From Micromonosporaceae bacterium (lineage in GTDB: Bacteria > Actinomycetota > Actinomycetes > Mycobacteriales > Micromonosporaceae), in assembly GCA_019690055.1 (NCBI GenBank), contig JADGGF010000067.1:1-13175 (forward strand): a DNA stretch of 13,175 nucleotides. The letters run 5' to 3'. Shown here in pieces: positions 5,486 through 12,678 of this stretch. How positions within the stretch are numbered: position 1 is the first letter of the stretch; each line of letters begins with the position of its first letter. Both the position numbers and the translations under genes were made by a program. Under the pieces are notes generated by a model. It did no database searches, was not told the DNA's origin, and saw nothing but the letters and a program-made list of their open reading frames with translations.

Positions 5486-7783
5486 GTGCGCTCGAACCTT
5501 GTCGACGCCTGGCTGGGCCCGCTGCGGACGCGGTGGTCGGCGCTGCTCGCCGTCGCCGGGCTGACCCTCGGCCCGGCGGTGGCACTCACGTCCCTGCTCT
5601 TCGTGCTGGACAGCAATACCGGCGCCATCATCAACGGATCCATCATCACCAATTACGAGCCCACCGTGCGGACGCTCGTCGTGCTGTCGATCATGAATGG
5701 CCAGGCGCAGGTACGGGTGGTCATCCCGCTGCTGGTGGCCCTGGCCTGGTTCATCGGACTCGGCACCGCGCTGCGCGTCCTCGCGGGTCGCTCGGTGCGG
5801 ACGGCCTGGCGACGCGTCCCCCCGGCCCGGCTCGCGGAGTGGCTCGCGCTCGGCGCGCTGCTCGCCGGGCTGGCCCTGCTCGGCCTGCACGCCTCGGTCG
5901 CCGCGGCGGGGCGGTTCGGTGGTCCGGCCGGCGTGCTCACCGCTGTCCTGTGGACGTACGGTCTGGCCCGGCTGGCCCTCGCACTGCCGGCGATGCTCGT
6001 CGATGGTCGTCGCCTGCCCGACGCACTGCGGCGCGCAGTGGTCGCCCGCCGCGGCCACCTCGCGACCGGCGCATTGATCCTGCCCACCGTGCTGTCCCCG
6101 GCCGTGGTCCTCGCCTGGCTGGACCCGGCCATCCTGCCGACCGGCCGAAGCTGGGTGAGCGACGTGCTCTGGTCGGCGGTCGTCCTGCTCGAGTACATGA
6201 TCCTGGTCGTCGCCGTGCCGCTGCAGGCGGTCGGCCTGTTCCGCGCCTACCGGGTGGTCTACCCGGCCGGGTCGGCGGCATCGTCGGACGGCTATGACCC
6301 GCTCACTGCCCCGGAGTCGTCCCTCGCTGACCGCGAGCCGGGCGAACCAACCGGGTTCCTCCGGGACGAACACGAGCTGACCGTCATCGTCCACGACGGT
6401 CCGCTCGTGTCGGCGTACGGCCGGACCGCCTGGCCGAGCCCCACCCCGACCTGGGCGGCGGACGTGATGACCCCCGGCCGCCGCCAGCCGGAGGCCCGGA
6501 CCGAGGACGAGCGGCCGGCCGGGCCGCACCCGTCCCTTCGCTGGCTGCGATCCGTGGCCGTCGCCCTGCTCTGCGTCGGGCCGGCGGCCGTCGGGCCGGC
6601 TCTCATGCTGGTCAATCCGAATAACCTGCCCGTGCTGACCGTGGCCGTGCCGCCGGCCGGCTTCTCGACGCGGCCGCTGACCATGGCCGTGCTGATCGAC
6701 GGCACCGTGGTCAGCGTCGATCCGACCCAGGTGGCCCTGTGCCGGGACGCGCACTGCACGGACGTCGACCTGCTGACCATGCCGTGCTCCGGCGGTGCCC
6801 CGCCCACCCCGGCCGGAACGCGAAGCTGCCCCACCGAGGGACCCATCCTGGCGGCCGACGTGACGCCCGACGGGACACTGCTGGCGCTCGTGGCCAACCC
6901 CGAGCAGCCTGTCCGCCTGGTCTGGTGCCGGCTGGCGCCCAGCGACGACGGACAGTGCCGCTGGGGTGGGGCGATCACCCTGTACGAGCCGCCCGATCAG
7001 GAGTGGGACCGGTCGATGAGCGTAACCGCGCTCCCGGGTGGTGGCTTCGCGGCGGTGATCGCCGCCCCCGGCCCGGGCGAGACGAGATCCACCGTACGGC
7101 TGATCAGCTGCGAGCGCCTGGACTGTCCACAACCGACTGTCCACACCGTTCCGACCCTGCCGCGGCCGACACAGGTCGGCGGCCTCATCGACGTCTCGGC
7201 CGACCCCCGTAGCGGCACGCTGGCCCTGGGTTACGTCGACCGCAGCGACGAGACGCTGTACCTCGGCGGCTGCCCGGCCGGGTGCCCCGACGGGCCGATC
7301 GTGACCCGGATCGGGCCATGGCCGGAGTTGACCCCCGTTGGTTCCGTGCCGGACCGTCCGGCCCTCCAGGTGCTGGCCTCCGCGACCGGCCCCGCGGCCG
7401 CCCTGCAGGCCATCGGTGCCCAACTGACGCCCCGGCCGCCCGCCGACCCGCAAGGAGTCTTGCCGGAGCTCCTGAGCGCGATGAACGTCGTCGTGACCTG
7501 CGGCGACCCCGGCTGCATCACGCCCCGGCGTACCGTCCAGGGCCTCGGTCTGGACACCATGACGCTGGTCGCCAATCAGGCCGGCCAGGCGTACATCGTC
7601 GGGTCGACGCCCGACCTCACCTTTGTCGAGCAGCTCCGCGACGATTCGTCCTACGGATGGTCGTTCGACTTCGGCCCCGTGGTGACCGCGGTTATCGGCC
7701 CCGACAACCGCCTGCGCCTGCTGTTCCTCAACGACCGGGGCCCGGAGTTGGTCACCCTGACCCGACCGGCGCTGGCCTTCTGA
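5486..7783 (+). CDS. Membrane protein with extracytoplasmic Cys-pair repeat (propeller-like) domain
   Basis: I do not recognise this 765-residue protein as a named family. Its N-terminal half has about six hydrophobic helices (roughly 18-41, 78-100, 116-138, 150-172, 192-212, 227-252). A polar linker of about 100 residues and a seventh helix (354-376) follow. The rest, about 390 residues, is beta-rich and carries a recurring pair of cysteines at 419/424, 481/491, 542/547, 596/600 and 672/677, usually after a hydrophobic strand and before T/V-rich sequence. The 54-76-residue period and preceding DGTLLALV/GGGFAAVI/SGTLALGY-type strands suggest beta-propeller blades with a disulfide each, placed outside the cell. 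A sensory or surface role is possible but unproven. The GTG start has no Shine-Dalgarno sequence; a TACCCT box 6 nt upstream suggests leaderless translation. The gene begins 90 bp after the oxidoreductase and converges with the ABC permease. Confidence 0.85.
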   Translation: MRSNLVDAWLGPLRTRWSALLAVAGLTLGPAVALTSLLFVLDSNTGAIINGSIITNYEPTVRTLVVLSIMNGQAQVRVVIPLLVALAWFIGLGTALRVLAGRSVRTAWRRVPPARLAEWLALGALLAGLALLGLHASVAAAGRFGGPAGVLTAVLWTYGLARLALALPAMLVDGRRLPDALRRAVVARRGHLATGALILPTVLSPAVVLAWLDPAILPTGRSWVSDVLWSAVVLLEYMILVVAVPLQAVGLFRAYRVVYPAGSAASSDGYDPLTAPESSLADREPGEPTGFLRDEHELTVIVHDGPLVSAYGRTAWPSPTPTWAADVMTPGRRQPEARTEDERPAGPHPSLRWLRSVAVALLCVGPAAVGPALMLVNPNNLPVLTVAVPPAGFSTRPLTMAVLIDGTVVSVDPTQVALCRDAHCTDVDLLTMPCSGGAPPTPAGTRSCPTEGPILAADVTPDGTLLALVANPEQPVRLVWCRLAPSDDGQCRWGGAITLYEPPDQEWDRSMSVTALPGGGFAAVIAAPGPGETRSTVRLISCERLDCPQPTVHTVPTLPRPTQVGGLIDVSADPRSGTLALGYVDRSDETLYLGGCPAGCPDGPIVTRIGPWPELTPVGSVPDRPALQVLASATGPAAALQAIGAQLTPRPPADPQGVLPELLSAMNVVVTCGDPGCITPRRTVQGLGLDTMTLVANQAGQAYIVGSTPDLTFVEQLRDDSSYGWSFDFGPVVTAVIGPDNRLRLLFLNDRGPELVTLTRPALAF

Positions 7784-7800
7784 AGCCCGAGGCCGCCGGA

Positions 7801-7865
7801 GCCGGGCGAGGCGGCCGTACGGTCGGGACGTCCTGCGTCGCCGACCGTACGGCCACCCGCCCGGC
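7801..7865. terminator. Bidirectional hairpin terminator between converging genes
   Basis: GGCCGTACGGTCGG (7813-7826) and its exact complement at 7841-7854 form 14-bp arms around a 14-nt loop that itself contains GACG/CGTC. Outer arms GCCGGGC (7801-7807) and GCCCGGC (7859-7865) extend the stem. It lies between the converging stop codons at 7783 and 7881. No T-tract is present, as is common in high-GC actinobacteria. Confidence 0.8.
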
Positions 7866-7880
7866 CGCAGCGGTCCCGGC

Positions 7881-9050
7881 TTACGGGGTCTCGGCGCCGG
7901 CCCAGGCCCGGGACAGCCGCACCCGGGCGCCGGTCTGCAGCAGGGCGCCGGTGTAGATCCGGCTGGCGACAAGGATGCAGGTGACCAGCGTCGCGGCGAG
8001 CAGGCCGAGGGAAACGATGGGTTCCCATGGCTGAGGATCGTCGGAGAACATCCGGACCGGCATGGCCACCGCCGCCGAGAACGGCACGTACGACAGGATC
8101 GTCATCACCAGCTCGTTGCGCTGGAAGAAGATCACCCCGAAGTACGGCAGCATCACCAGCAGCATGACGAGCGAGGAGCTGGAGCCGAGGTCCTCCATGC
8201 GGCTGACCAGAGCCCCGGCCGCCGCCCACATCGCGGCCAGCAGCACATACCCCAGGACGAAGAACGGCACGAACCACCCCAGGCCGGGCGCGATCAGCGA
8301 CAGCAGGGCCTGCTGCTCACCGGCGCGCAGCGCGATCGGCGCCACGATGGCCAGCACGGCGACCTGGCCGAAGGTGAGCAGCGAGAACGCCACGATCTTG
8401 CCGGTCAGCAGCGCCCGCACGGGCACGGTGGCGGCCAGGATCTCCACGATGCGGGTCTGTTTCTCGATCACGATGCTCTGCGCGATACCGATGCCCGACA
8501 AGGTGAACATGAAGAACACCAGCGCGAAGACGAACGTCGCCATGTACCGGGCGGCCTCACTCGGCGCACCCGGTTCGAGCAGGTCCACCTCCGGTGTCTG
8601 CACCAGCGCCGCGGCAACCCGCAGGGGGACCTCGTTCAGCGCGATCACGCGCAGGCCGGTCGCCGAACCAGGGTCGCCCACGACAGCGGCGTCGACATCT
8701 CCGGAACGTACGAGTTCCCGGGCCTCGTCGAGACTGTCCACCACTCGGGCCTGCAGGTCGGTGGCCTGCACGGCTCGGGCCGCGTCCTGGCCCACCACGG
8801 CCACGGTCGGTGCGTCATCTCCGCCTCCGATGAGGCCGGGGAGGACCGCGCCCGCGACGAGGGCCAGCACGAGCACGCCGAAGGTGATCCAGAAGCTCTT
8901 GCCCCGGATCTGCGTCGTGATCTCCCGCTGGGCAACGAGACGTGTCGATGCCCAGAAGCCCGACTCCCGGCCGGCGCCATCATCGGCGCTTGGCACTGAC
9001 CCGCCGGGAGCTGGGCTGCTCAGCAACTGTCCATCCGCCAGGCGCGACAT
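7881..9050 (-). CDS. ABC-2 type transporter permease, NatB-like
   Basis: The 389-residue integral membrane protein is the permease partner of the ATPase upstream. After a polar N-terminus comes TM1 (about 53-71), then an extracytoplasmic domain of about 95 residues containing DAPTVAVVG and LDEARELVRSGDVDAAVVGD. TM2 (169-193) follows, then the coupling segment EKQTRIVEILAATVPVRALLTGK (196-218) typical of NatB/YhaP-type ABC-2 permeases, then TM3-TM6 (219-241, 257-282, 293-311, 343-363). SYVPFSAAVAMPVRM at 320-334 is also typical. The family exports Na+ or small hydrophobic or peptide substrates; the substrate here is unknown. The ATG at 9050 shares its A with the ATPase TGA stop (TGATG), so translation is coupled. 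A GTG one codon earlier is possible but less likely. The gene ends before the hairpin at 7801-7865. Confidence 0.9.
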   Translation of the reverse strand: MSRLADGQLLSSPAPGGSVPSADDGAGRESGFWASTRLVAQREITTQIRGKSFWITFGVLVLALVAGAVLPGLIGGGDDAPTVAVVGQDAARAVQATDLQARVVDSLDEARELVRSGDVDAAVVGDPGSATGLRVIALNEVPLRVAAALVQTPEVDLLEPGAPSEAARYMATFVFALVFFMFTLSGIGIAQSIVIEKQTRIVEILAATVPVRALLTGKIVAFSLLTFGQVAVLAIVAPIALRAGEQQALLSLIAPGLGWFVPFFVLGYVLLAAMWAAAGALVSRMEDLGSSSSLVMLLVMLPYFGVIFFQRNELVMTILSYVPFSAAVAMPVRMFSDDPQPWEPIVSLGLLAATLVTCILVASRIYTGALLQTGARVRLSRAWAGAETP

Positions 9051-9931
9051 CACACAACCTCCCGGAAAATCTCGGCCAGGGACGGCATCACCTTGCCGAA
9101 GCTGTGCACGAACCCGCGACTGACCGCCTCCCGCAGCACCGGTTGCGCGGCCGCGTCGGTTGCGACGTCGAAGACGACCCGGGCCCCGTCGAGCTCGACC
9201 ACCGTCACTCCCGGCTGATCGCGCACCCAGCCGGCGTCGCCGTCGACCACCAGCTCGAAGCGGGGCGTCGCGTGCTGCGCGCGCAGCGCCTCCCGGTTCC
9301 CGCTGGCCGCGATGGTTCCGGCCGAGATGATCACCAGGTCGTCGCAGAGCCGCTCGACCAGCTCCAGCTGGTGGCTGGAGAAGAGCACCGGTACGCCCCG
9401 GGCCGCGTACTCCCGCAGCACGCCGAGGACAGTCTCGACCGCCAGCGGGTCCAGGCCGGAGAACGGCTCGTCCAGAATGAGCAGCTCCGGGTTGTGCACC
9501 AGGGCTGCGCATATCTGCACGCGTTGCTGATTGCCCAACGACAGCTTCTCGACCGGGTCCTGCGCCCGCGCGGACAACTCGAGCCGTTCCAGCAGCGCGG
9601 TGGTGTTGCGCCGGGCCTCCGCGAGGCTGAGCCCGTGCAGCCGACCCAGATAGACGATCTGCTCGGCCACCTTCATCTTGGGGTACAGCCCGCGCTCCTC
9701 CGGCATGTAGCCGAACCGCTGGCGTACGGGGTGGGTGATCGGCGCACCGCGCCAACGGACGGTGCCCCCGTGGGCGGCCAGCACGCCCAGGATGATCCGC
9801 ATCGTCGTGGTCTTGCCGGAGCCGTTGGCCCCGACGAAGCCGGTGATGCGGCCCGGAGCGACATCGAACGAAATGCTATCGAGAACCTTCGTTCCGTTGA
9901 AGCTCCGGCTGATCGACCTCAGCTCTAGCAT
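9050..9931 (-). CDS. ABC transporter ATP-binding protein, NatA-like
   Basis: This 293-residue nucleotide-binding protein has Walker A GANGSGKTT (34-42), a PEERGLYPKM segment at the Q-loop (76-85; the Gln is replaced, as is usual in NatA-like proteins), signature LSLGNQQR (129-136), Walker B LLILDEP (149-155) with D-loop SGLDP, and the switch His186 in SSHQ. The roughly 80-residue C-terminal extension resembles the domain found in NatA-type ATPases. It would dimerise and energise the permease encoded directly downstream. The ATG at 9931 starts the canonical MLELRSISRSF; TAGCCT lies 7 nt upstream and there is no Shine-Dalgarno sequence, so a leaderless transcript independent of the upstream regulator gene is likely. 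The gap of 151 bp to that gene contains a long palindrome. Confidence 0.93.
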   Translation of the reverse strand: MLELRSISRSFNGTKVLDSISFDVAPGRITGFVGANGSGKTTTMRIILGVLAAHGGTVRWRGAPITHPVRQRFGYMPEERGLYPKMKVAEQIVYLGRLHGLSLAEARRNTTALLERLELSARAQDPVEKLSLGNQQRVQICAALVHNPELLILDEPFSGLDPLAVETVLGVLREYAARGVPVLFSSHQLELVERLCDDLVIISAGTIAASGNREALRAQHATPRFELVVDGDAGWVRDQPGVTVVELDGARVVFDVATDAAAQPVLREAVSRGFVHSFGKVMPSLAEIFREVV

Positions 9932-9938
9932 GCCGTGA

Positions 9939-9944
9939 AGGCTA
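9939..9944 (-). promoter_or_regulatory. Candidate -10 box for the ABC operon
   Basis: TAGCCT on the minus strand is followed by 7 nt and the ATG at 9931. It would give the exporter genes their own leaderless promoter. No clear -35 is visible, which would fit a promoter needing an activator. Confidence 0.4.
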
Positions 9945-9978
9945 TGCGGTCGACCGCGGGCGCACATCCGGCGCGCGA

Positions 9979-9994
9979 CGTCGTTCTCACGACG
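9979..9994. promoter_or_regulatory. Small palindrome upstream of the ABC operon promoter
   Basis: CGTCGT-TCTC-ACGACG is a perfect 6-bp-arm inverted repeat. It is centred about 55 bp upstream of the predicted transcription start of the ABC operon, a position suited to an activator. The NarL-type regulator encoded upstream is the natural candidate ligand, but this is inference only. Confidence 0.3.
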
Positions 9995-10021
9995 GACGCC
10001 CCGACCGGCCTGCTCGAGTGG

Positions 10022-10079
10022 GACATGATCGGGTGGGATTGGTGTCGCTATAGCAGCACTGATCCCACCCGATGATGTC
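10022..10079. repeat. Long palindrome, copy 2 of a dispersed element
   Basis: Inverted arms of 23 nt (10022-10044 and 10057-10079) with three mismatches flank a 12-nt loop. The core GATCGGGTGGGATTGGTG is the same as in copy 1 at 376-427. The repeat ends 3 nt before the last base of the response-regulator stop codon, on its downstream side. Two mismatches would be G-U pairs in plus-strand RNA but A-C in minus-strand RNA. The position suggests it ends kinase/regulator transcription before the ABC genes. Confidence 0.88.
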
Positions 10080-10082
10080 GGC

Positions 10083-10787
10083 CTACGAGCCGGGGGCGAC
10101 GACCCCGTTCTCGTAGGCGTAGACCACGGCGTGCGTACGGTCGCGCAGGCCCAGCTTCACCAGGACCCGGGAGACGTGGGTCTTCACCGTGGCCTCGGTC
10201 ACCCCGAACTGCTGGGCGATCTCGGCGTTGCTCGCCCCGCGGGCCATCGCCACGAGCACGTCGTACTCCCGGTCGGTGAGCTCCGGCGGCCGGTGCGGCG
10301 CGGCCGGCTTCGATCCCTGGTTGACCTGCGCGCGCCGGCTGAACTGCGCGATGACCCGCCGCGTGACCTCCGGCGAGAGCAGCGCATCCCCGCGCGCCAC
10401 GACCCGAACCGCCTCGATGAGGTCTTCGGGGCGGGCGTTCTTCAACAGGAACCCGCTGGCGCCGGCCTGCAGCGCCGCGAAGAGGTAGTCGTCCCGGTCG
10501 AAGGTCGTCAGAATGACGACCCTCGTCTGTGGACGGTCCGGGTCGGTGTCCGCCAGGATGCGGCGGGTCGCCTCCAGACCGTCCACATCGGGCATTTGTA
10601 CGTCCATGAGGACGACGTCGGGTCGGGTCGCCGCGACCCGCTCGATCGCCTCGGCCCCGTTGCGCGCCTCGCCGACCACCTCGATGTCCTCCTCCGTCCC
10701 GAGGATGACCCGGAAACCGGCCCGGACCAGATCCTGGTCATCCGCGAGGAGGACGGTGATGGGCCGGGTACCCGTCTCGCCGGTCAT
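10083..10787 (-). CDS. NarL/FixJ-family response regulator
   Basis: The 234-residue protein has a receiver domain (about 10-130) with the acidic pair Asp16/Asp17, phospho-acceptor Asp62 in VVLMDVQMPDVDG, Thr94 in VVILTTFD and Lys116 in FLLKNA. A variable linker leads to a LuxR-type helix-turn-helix (about 167-230: LTDREYDVLVAMARGASNAEIAQQF, ATVKTHVSRVLVKLGLRDRTHAV). It is the cytoplasmic output of the kinase encoded just upstream: its ATG overlaps the kinase stop codon by 4 nt (ATGA), so the two are translationally coupled. Likely targets are its own operon and the NatAB-like exporter downstream. The gene ends next to the long palindrome at 10022-10079. Confidence 0.95.
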   Translation of the reverse strand: MTGETGTRPITVLLADDQDLVRAGFRVILGTEEDIEVVGEARNGAEAIERVAATRPDVVLMDVQMPDVDGLEATRRILADTDPDRPQTRVVILTTFDRDDYLFAALQAGASGFLLKNARPEDLIEAVRVVARGDALLSPEVTRRVIAQFSRRAQVNQGSKPAAPHRPPELTDREYDVLVAMARGASNAEIAQQFGVTEATVKTHVSRVLVKLGLRDRTHAVVYAYENGVVAPGS

Positions 10788-12082
10788 CCGACCACCGCCG
10801 CCGGCGTCCGCTCGCTGAGCGGGAACCGGGCCCGGACCTGGAAGCCGCCACCGCGGCGCGGCCCGACGTCCAGCTCACCCCCGTGCACGGCCACCCGCTC
10901 CCGCATGCCGACCAGCCCCAGGCCGGCGCCGGCCGACGGTCCGGCCGCGCCGCGCCCGTCGTCATTGATCTCCACCTCGATCGCGTGATCGAGGTATCGC
11001 AGCCGCACCTCGGCCGTCCGCGCGCCCGCGTGCTTGACGGTGTTGGTCAGCGCCTCCTGCACGATGCGGTAGACCGACAGCCCGATCGCCTCGGGCACCG
11101 GCTTCGGCGCGCCGTAGGTCGTGTACGTGACCGTCAGCCCGGTCGCCCGTGTCTCGTCGACCAGGCGCGGCAGCTGGTCGAGGCCGGGCATCGACGAATA
11201 CTGTTGGCTTGGCTCACCGGGCTGTTGGCTCGGCTCAGCGGGCGCGTCGGGCTCCGACCGCAACACGCTCAGCAACCCGGCCAGCTCGTCGATCGCGGTG
11301 CGGGCCGTCGACTCGACCGCCCGCAGCGCCTCGCTCGCCACCGTCGGGTCCGAGTCAAGCACCCGGCGGGCGGCCGATGCCTGCACCCCCATGACCGAGA
11401 CGTGGTGGGCGACGACGTCGTGCAGGTCGCGGGCGATCCGGACCCGTTCGGCCATGACGGCGCGGCGTGCGTTCTCGGCCTGCGAGGCGCGCAGCCGCTC
11501 GCCCTGGACCTCCAGCTGGTGCCAACGGCGGGCGGACTCCCACGCCTGGTTGCCGAAGACGTACGCGCTCACGAAGAACAAGGCGTTGACGCCGAGGTCG
11601 TACAGGACCGCGGCGAGCACGGGATCGAGCGGTCCGGCCGCGCCCTCGAACTCGAGCGACGGCTCGGCGAGCGCCCGGGCCATGCTCACGCCGAGGTGGA
11701 CGAACATGGCGGCGATCACGCCGAGGCGCACCCAGCGGGCGACCACGCGGTTGCGGCCCCAGGCGCCCAGGCTGTAGAGCGCGATGAACAGAGTGATCGT
11801 GGGCACGAGGTTGTCGCCGATGTGCCGAAGCTGCCCGGCGATGAAGACGGCCCCGACCCAGATCGCAACCGTGGCCGGGAACCGCCGCCGGACCAGCAGC
11901 GGCGCCGTCAGCGCCACGTCCCACAACAACTGCTCGCCCAGCGACGGAGCGAACAACCCCGTGCTGTTGATGAGCACGGTCATCGCGGCGGCCCCGGCCA
12001 TCACCGCCAGCGTCAACATCACGTCGGCGCGCTCGAACAGGCCGGCCGGGCCCGGCCGGCGCCAATCCTCCCAGTCGTCCAC
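10784..12082 (-). CDS. Membrane sensor histidine kinase (HisKA_3 type)
   Basis: From GTG 12082 the protein has 432 residues. The N-terminal half has several hydrophobic helices (about 21-43, 50-64, 68-84, 92-107, 117-136, 155-176) with short loops, so the signal is probably sensed in or at the membrane. Dimerisation and phosphotransfer follow, with RIARDLHDVVAHH and phospho-acceptor His221. The ATPase domain shows the N-box QEALTNTVKHAG (Asn347), DDGRG (374-378) and GAGLGLVGMRERV (385-397). The linker between the domains contains PAEPSQQ-PGEPSQQ, a perfect-register 21-nt tandem duplication (DNA 11201-11242). GTG 12082 is preferred because TAGGTT lies 7 nt upstream and the protein begins DDWEDW directly before the first helix. 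ATG 12154 (456 residues) is the alternative, with only a weak purine-rich leader. Confidence 0.92.
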   Translation of the reverse strand: MDDWEDWRRPGPAGLFERADVMLTLAVMAGAAAMTVLINSTGLFAPSLGEQLLWDVALTAPLLVRRRFPATVAIWVGAVFIAGQLRHIGDNLVPTITLFIALYSLGAWGRNRVVARWVRLGVIAAMFVHLGVSMARALAEPSLEFEGAAGPLDPVLAAVLYDLGVNALFFVSAYVFGNQAWESARRWHQLEVQGERLRASQAENARRAVMAERVRIARDLHDVVAHHVSVMGVQASAARRVLDSDPTVASEALRAVESTARTAIDELAGLLSVLRSEPDAPAEPSQQPGEPSQQYSSMPGLDQLPRLVDETRATGLTVTYTTYGAPKPVPEAIGLSVYRIVQEALTNTVKHAGARTAEVRLRYLDHAIEVEINDDGRGAAGPSAGAGLGLVGMRERVAVHGGELDVGPRRGGGFQVRARFPLSERTPAAVVG

Positions 12083-12089
12083 GCCGGCC

Positions 12090-12095
12090 AACCTA
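12090..12095 (-). promoter_or_regulatory. Candidate -10 box for the kinase/regulator operon
   Basis: TAGGTT on the minus strand ends 7 nt before the GTG at 12082, again the leaderless spacing. If the true start is ATG 12154, this box would be inside the gene and meaningless. Confidence 0.35.
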
Positions 12096-12170
12096 GCTCG
12101 GCCGACGCCGCCCTCCCGACGACGGGCGCTGGCTATGGCGTTGTCCACTCGCATGCGCCACTCGCCGCCC

Positions 12171-12194
12171 CAGACGTGACATCGTGAATGTCTG
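12171..12194. promoter_or_regulatory. Imperfect inverted repeat upstream of the kinase operon
   Basis: CAGACgtgACAT and ATGTCTG form 7-bp arms if the three bases gtg are bulged, with CGTGA as the loop; GACAT-CGTGA-ATGTC alone is a perfect 5-bp-arm repeat. It is about 100 bp upstream of the kinase start and could be an operator. Evidence is weak. Confidence 0.2.
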
Positions 12195-12379
12195 AACCTC
12201 CGGTAGCGAGTACCAAGATCCACGCTCCCGTGGCAACGCGCGCCGTGGTGCTGGCGGCACGCGGGCGGGCGAGGCTTCTGACAGCCAAGCCGGCAGGTCG
12301 GAGTAGGCCGTACACCGGGACAAAAACCGCTAACCAGGTCAGCGCCCGCGACGGGGGCCGGCAGCACCAACCCGCGATA

Positions 12380-12517
12380 TCAGTGGCATCTCCGCTGGTC
12401 AGCGGCGCCTAACCGGTTCAGCGAACAGAAACCTTTCTCTGAACCTCTTGACGGGGTTCGGTAACGTTCTCCACACTCATCTCCGTGCTTCGGTAACGTT
12501 TTACAGCTGAGCCGCAT
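12380..12517 (-). CDS. Candidate 45-residue small ORF with strong ribosome binding site
   Basis: The minus strand has AGGAGGT with its core 5 nt before ATG 12517, the best Shine-Dalgarno match in the window. The peptide is basic, has four cysteines (residues 5, 15, 31, 44) and matches no family I know. Against it: the two exact TTCGGTAACGTT repeats lie inside the frame, codon choice is not the GC3-rich pattern of the other genes, and the region may be a promoter of the plus-strand gene. I rate coding as possible only. Confidence 0.22.
   Translation of the reverse strand: MRLSCKTLPKHGDECGERYRTPSRGSEKGFCSLNRLGAADQRRCH
12448..12500 (+). promoter_or_regulatory. Possible promoter with two 12-bp operator-like repeats
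   Basis: TTCGGTAACGTT occurs exactly at 12457-12468 and 12489-12500, 32 bp apart. TTGACG (12448-12453) and CACACT (12472-12477) are separated by 18 bp, so the first repeat would sit between -35 and -10 and the second just after the transcription start. AACGTT-centred sites are common for LacI-type regulators in actinobacteria, but no such regulator is in the window. The transcript would have a leader of about 195 nt before the gene at 12679. Confidence 0.35.
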
Positions 12518-12678
12518 ACGCACCTCCTGCGTCGATGGCCACCGCTCGACGTGGGGGCAGTACGCCGGCATCGCCTGCCCTCGGCACCGTCGGGGCAGTC
12601 GAATTCGGCATATGTCCCTATCCGTCCGCACCAGCCGTCCCCGGATTTCCGGGAACATCCCTCCCCCCAGGAGTGCAG

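Larger units (their letters stand above)
12096..12678. other. About 580 bp without an established gene
   Basis: The region lies between the divergent kinase operon and the secreted-protein gene. It contains an imperfect inverted repeat at 12171-12194, a two-copy 12-mer near a possible plus-strand promoter (12448-12500), a small minus-strand ORF with a good ribosome binding site (12380-12517), and a CCCGGA-TT-TCCGGG palindrome at 12640-12653 in the leader of the secreted-protein gene. Other open frames show no recognisable domain. Confidence 0.5.

Noticed and set aside
4232..7972. A 1246-codon open frame on the minus strand opposite the oxidoreductase and membrane-protein genes
   Set aside because: It is an antisense shadow of GC-rich coding DNA: the translation is Arg/Gly/Gln/His-rich without domains, while both plus-strand genes show clear protein features.
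9050..9755. Extension of the permease frame upstream of 9050 through the ATPase gene
   Set aside because: The upstream part is a shadow of the ATPase; the permease starts at the TGATG overlap with a normal N-terminus before TM1.
12083..12370. Kinase N-terminal extension to an ATG at 12370
   Set aside because: The added sequence is Arg/Cys/His-rich and unlike kinase N-termini; GTG 12082 or ATG 12154 fits better.
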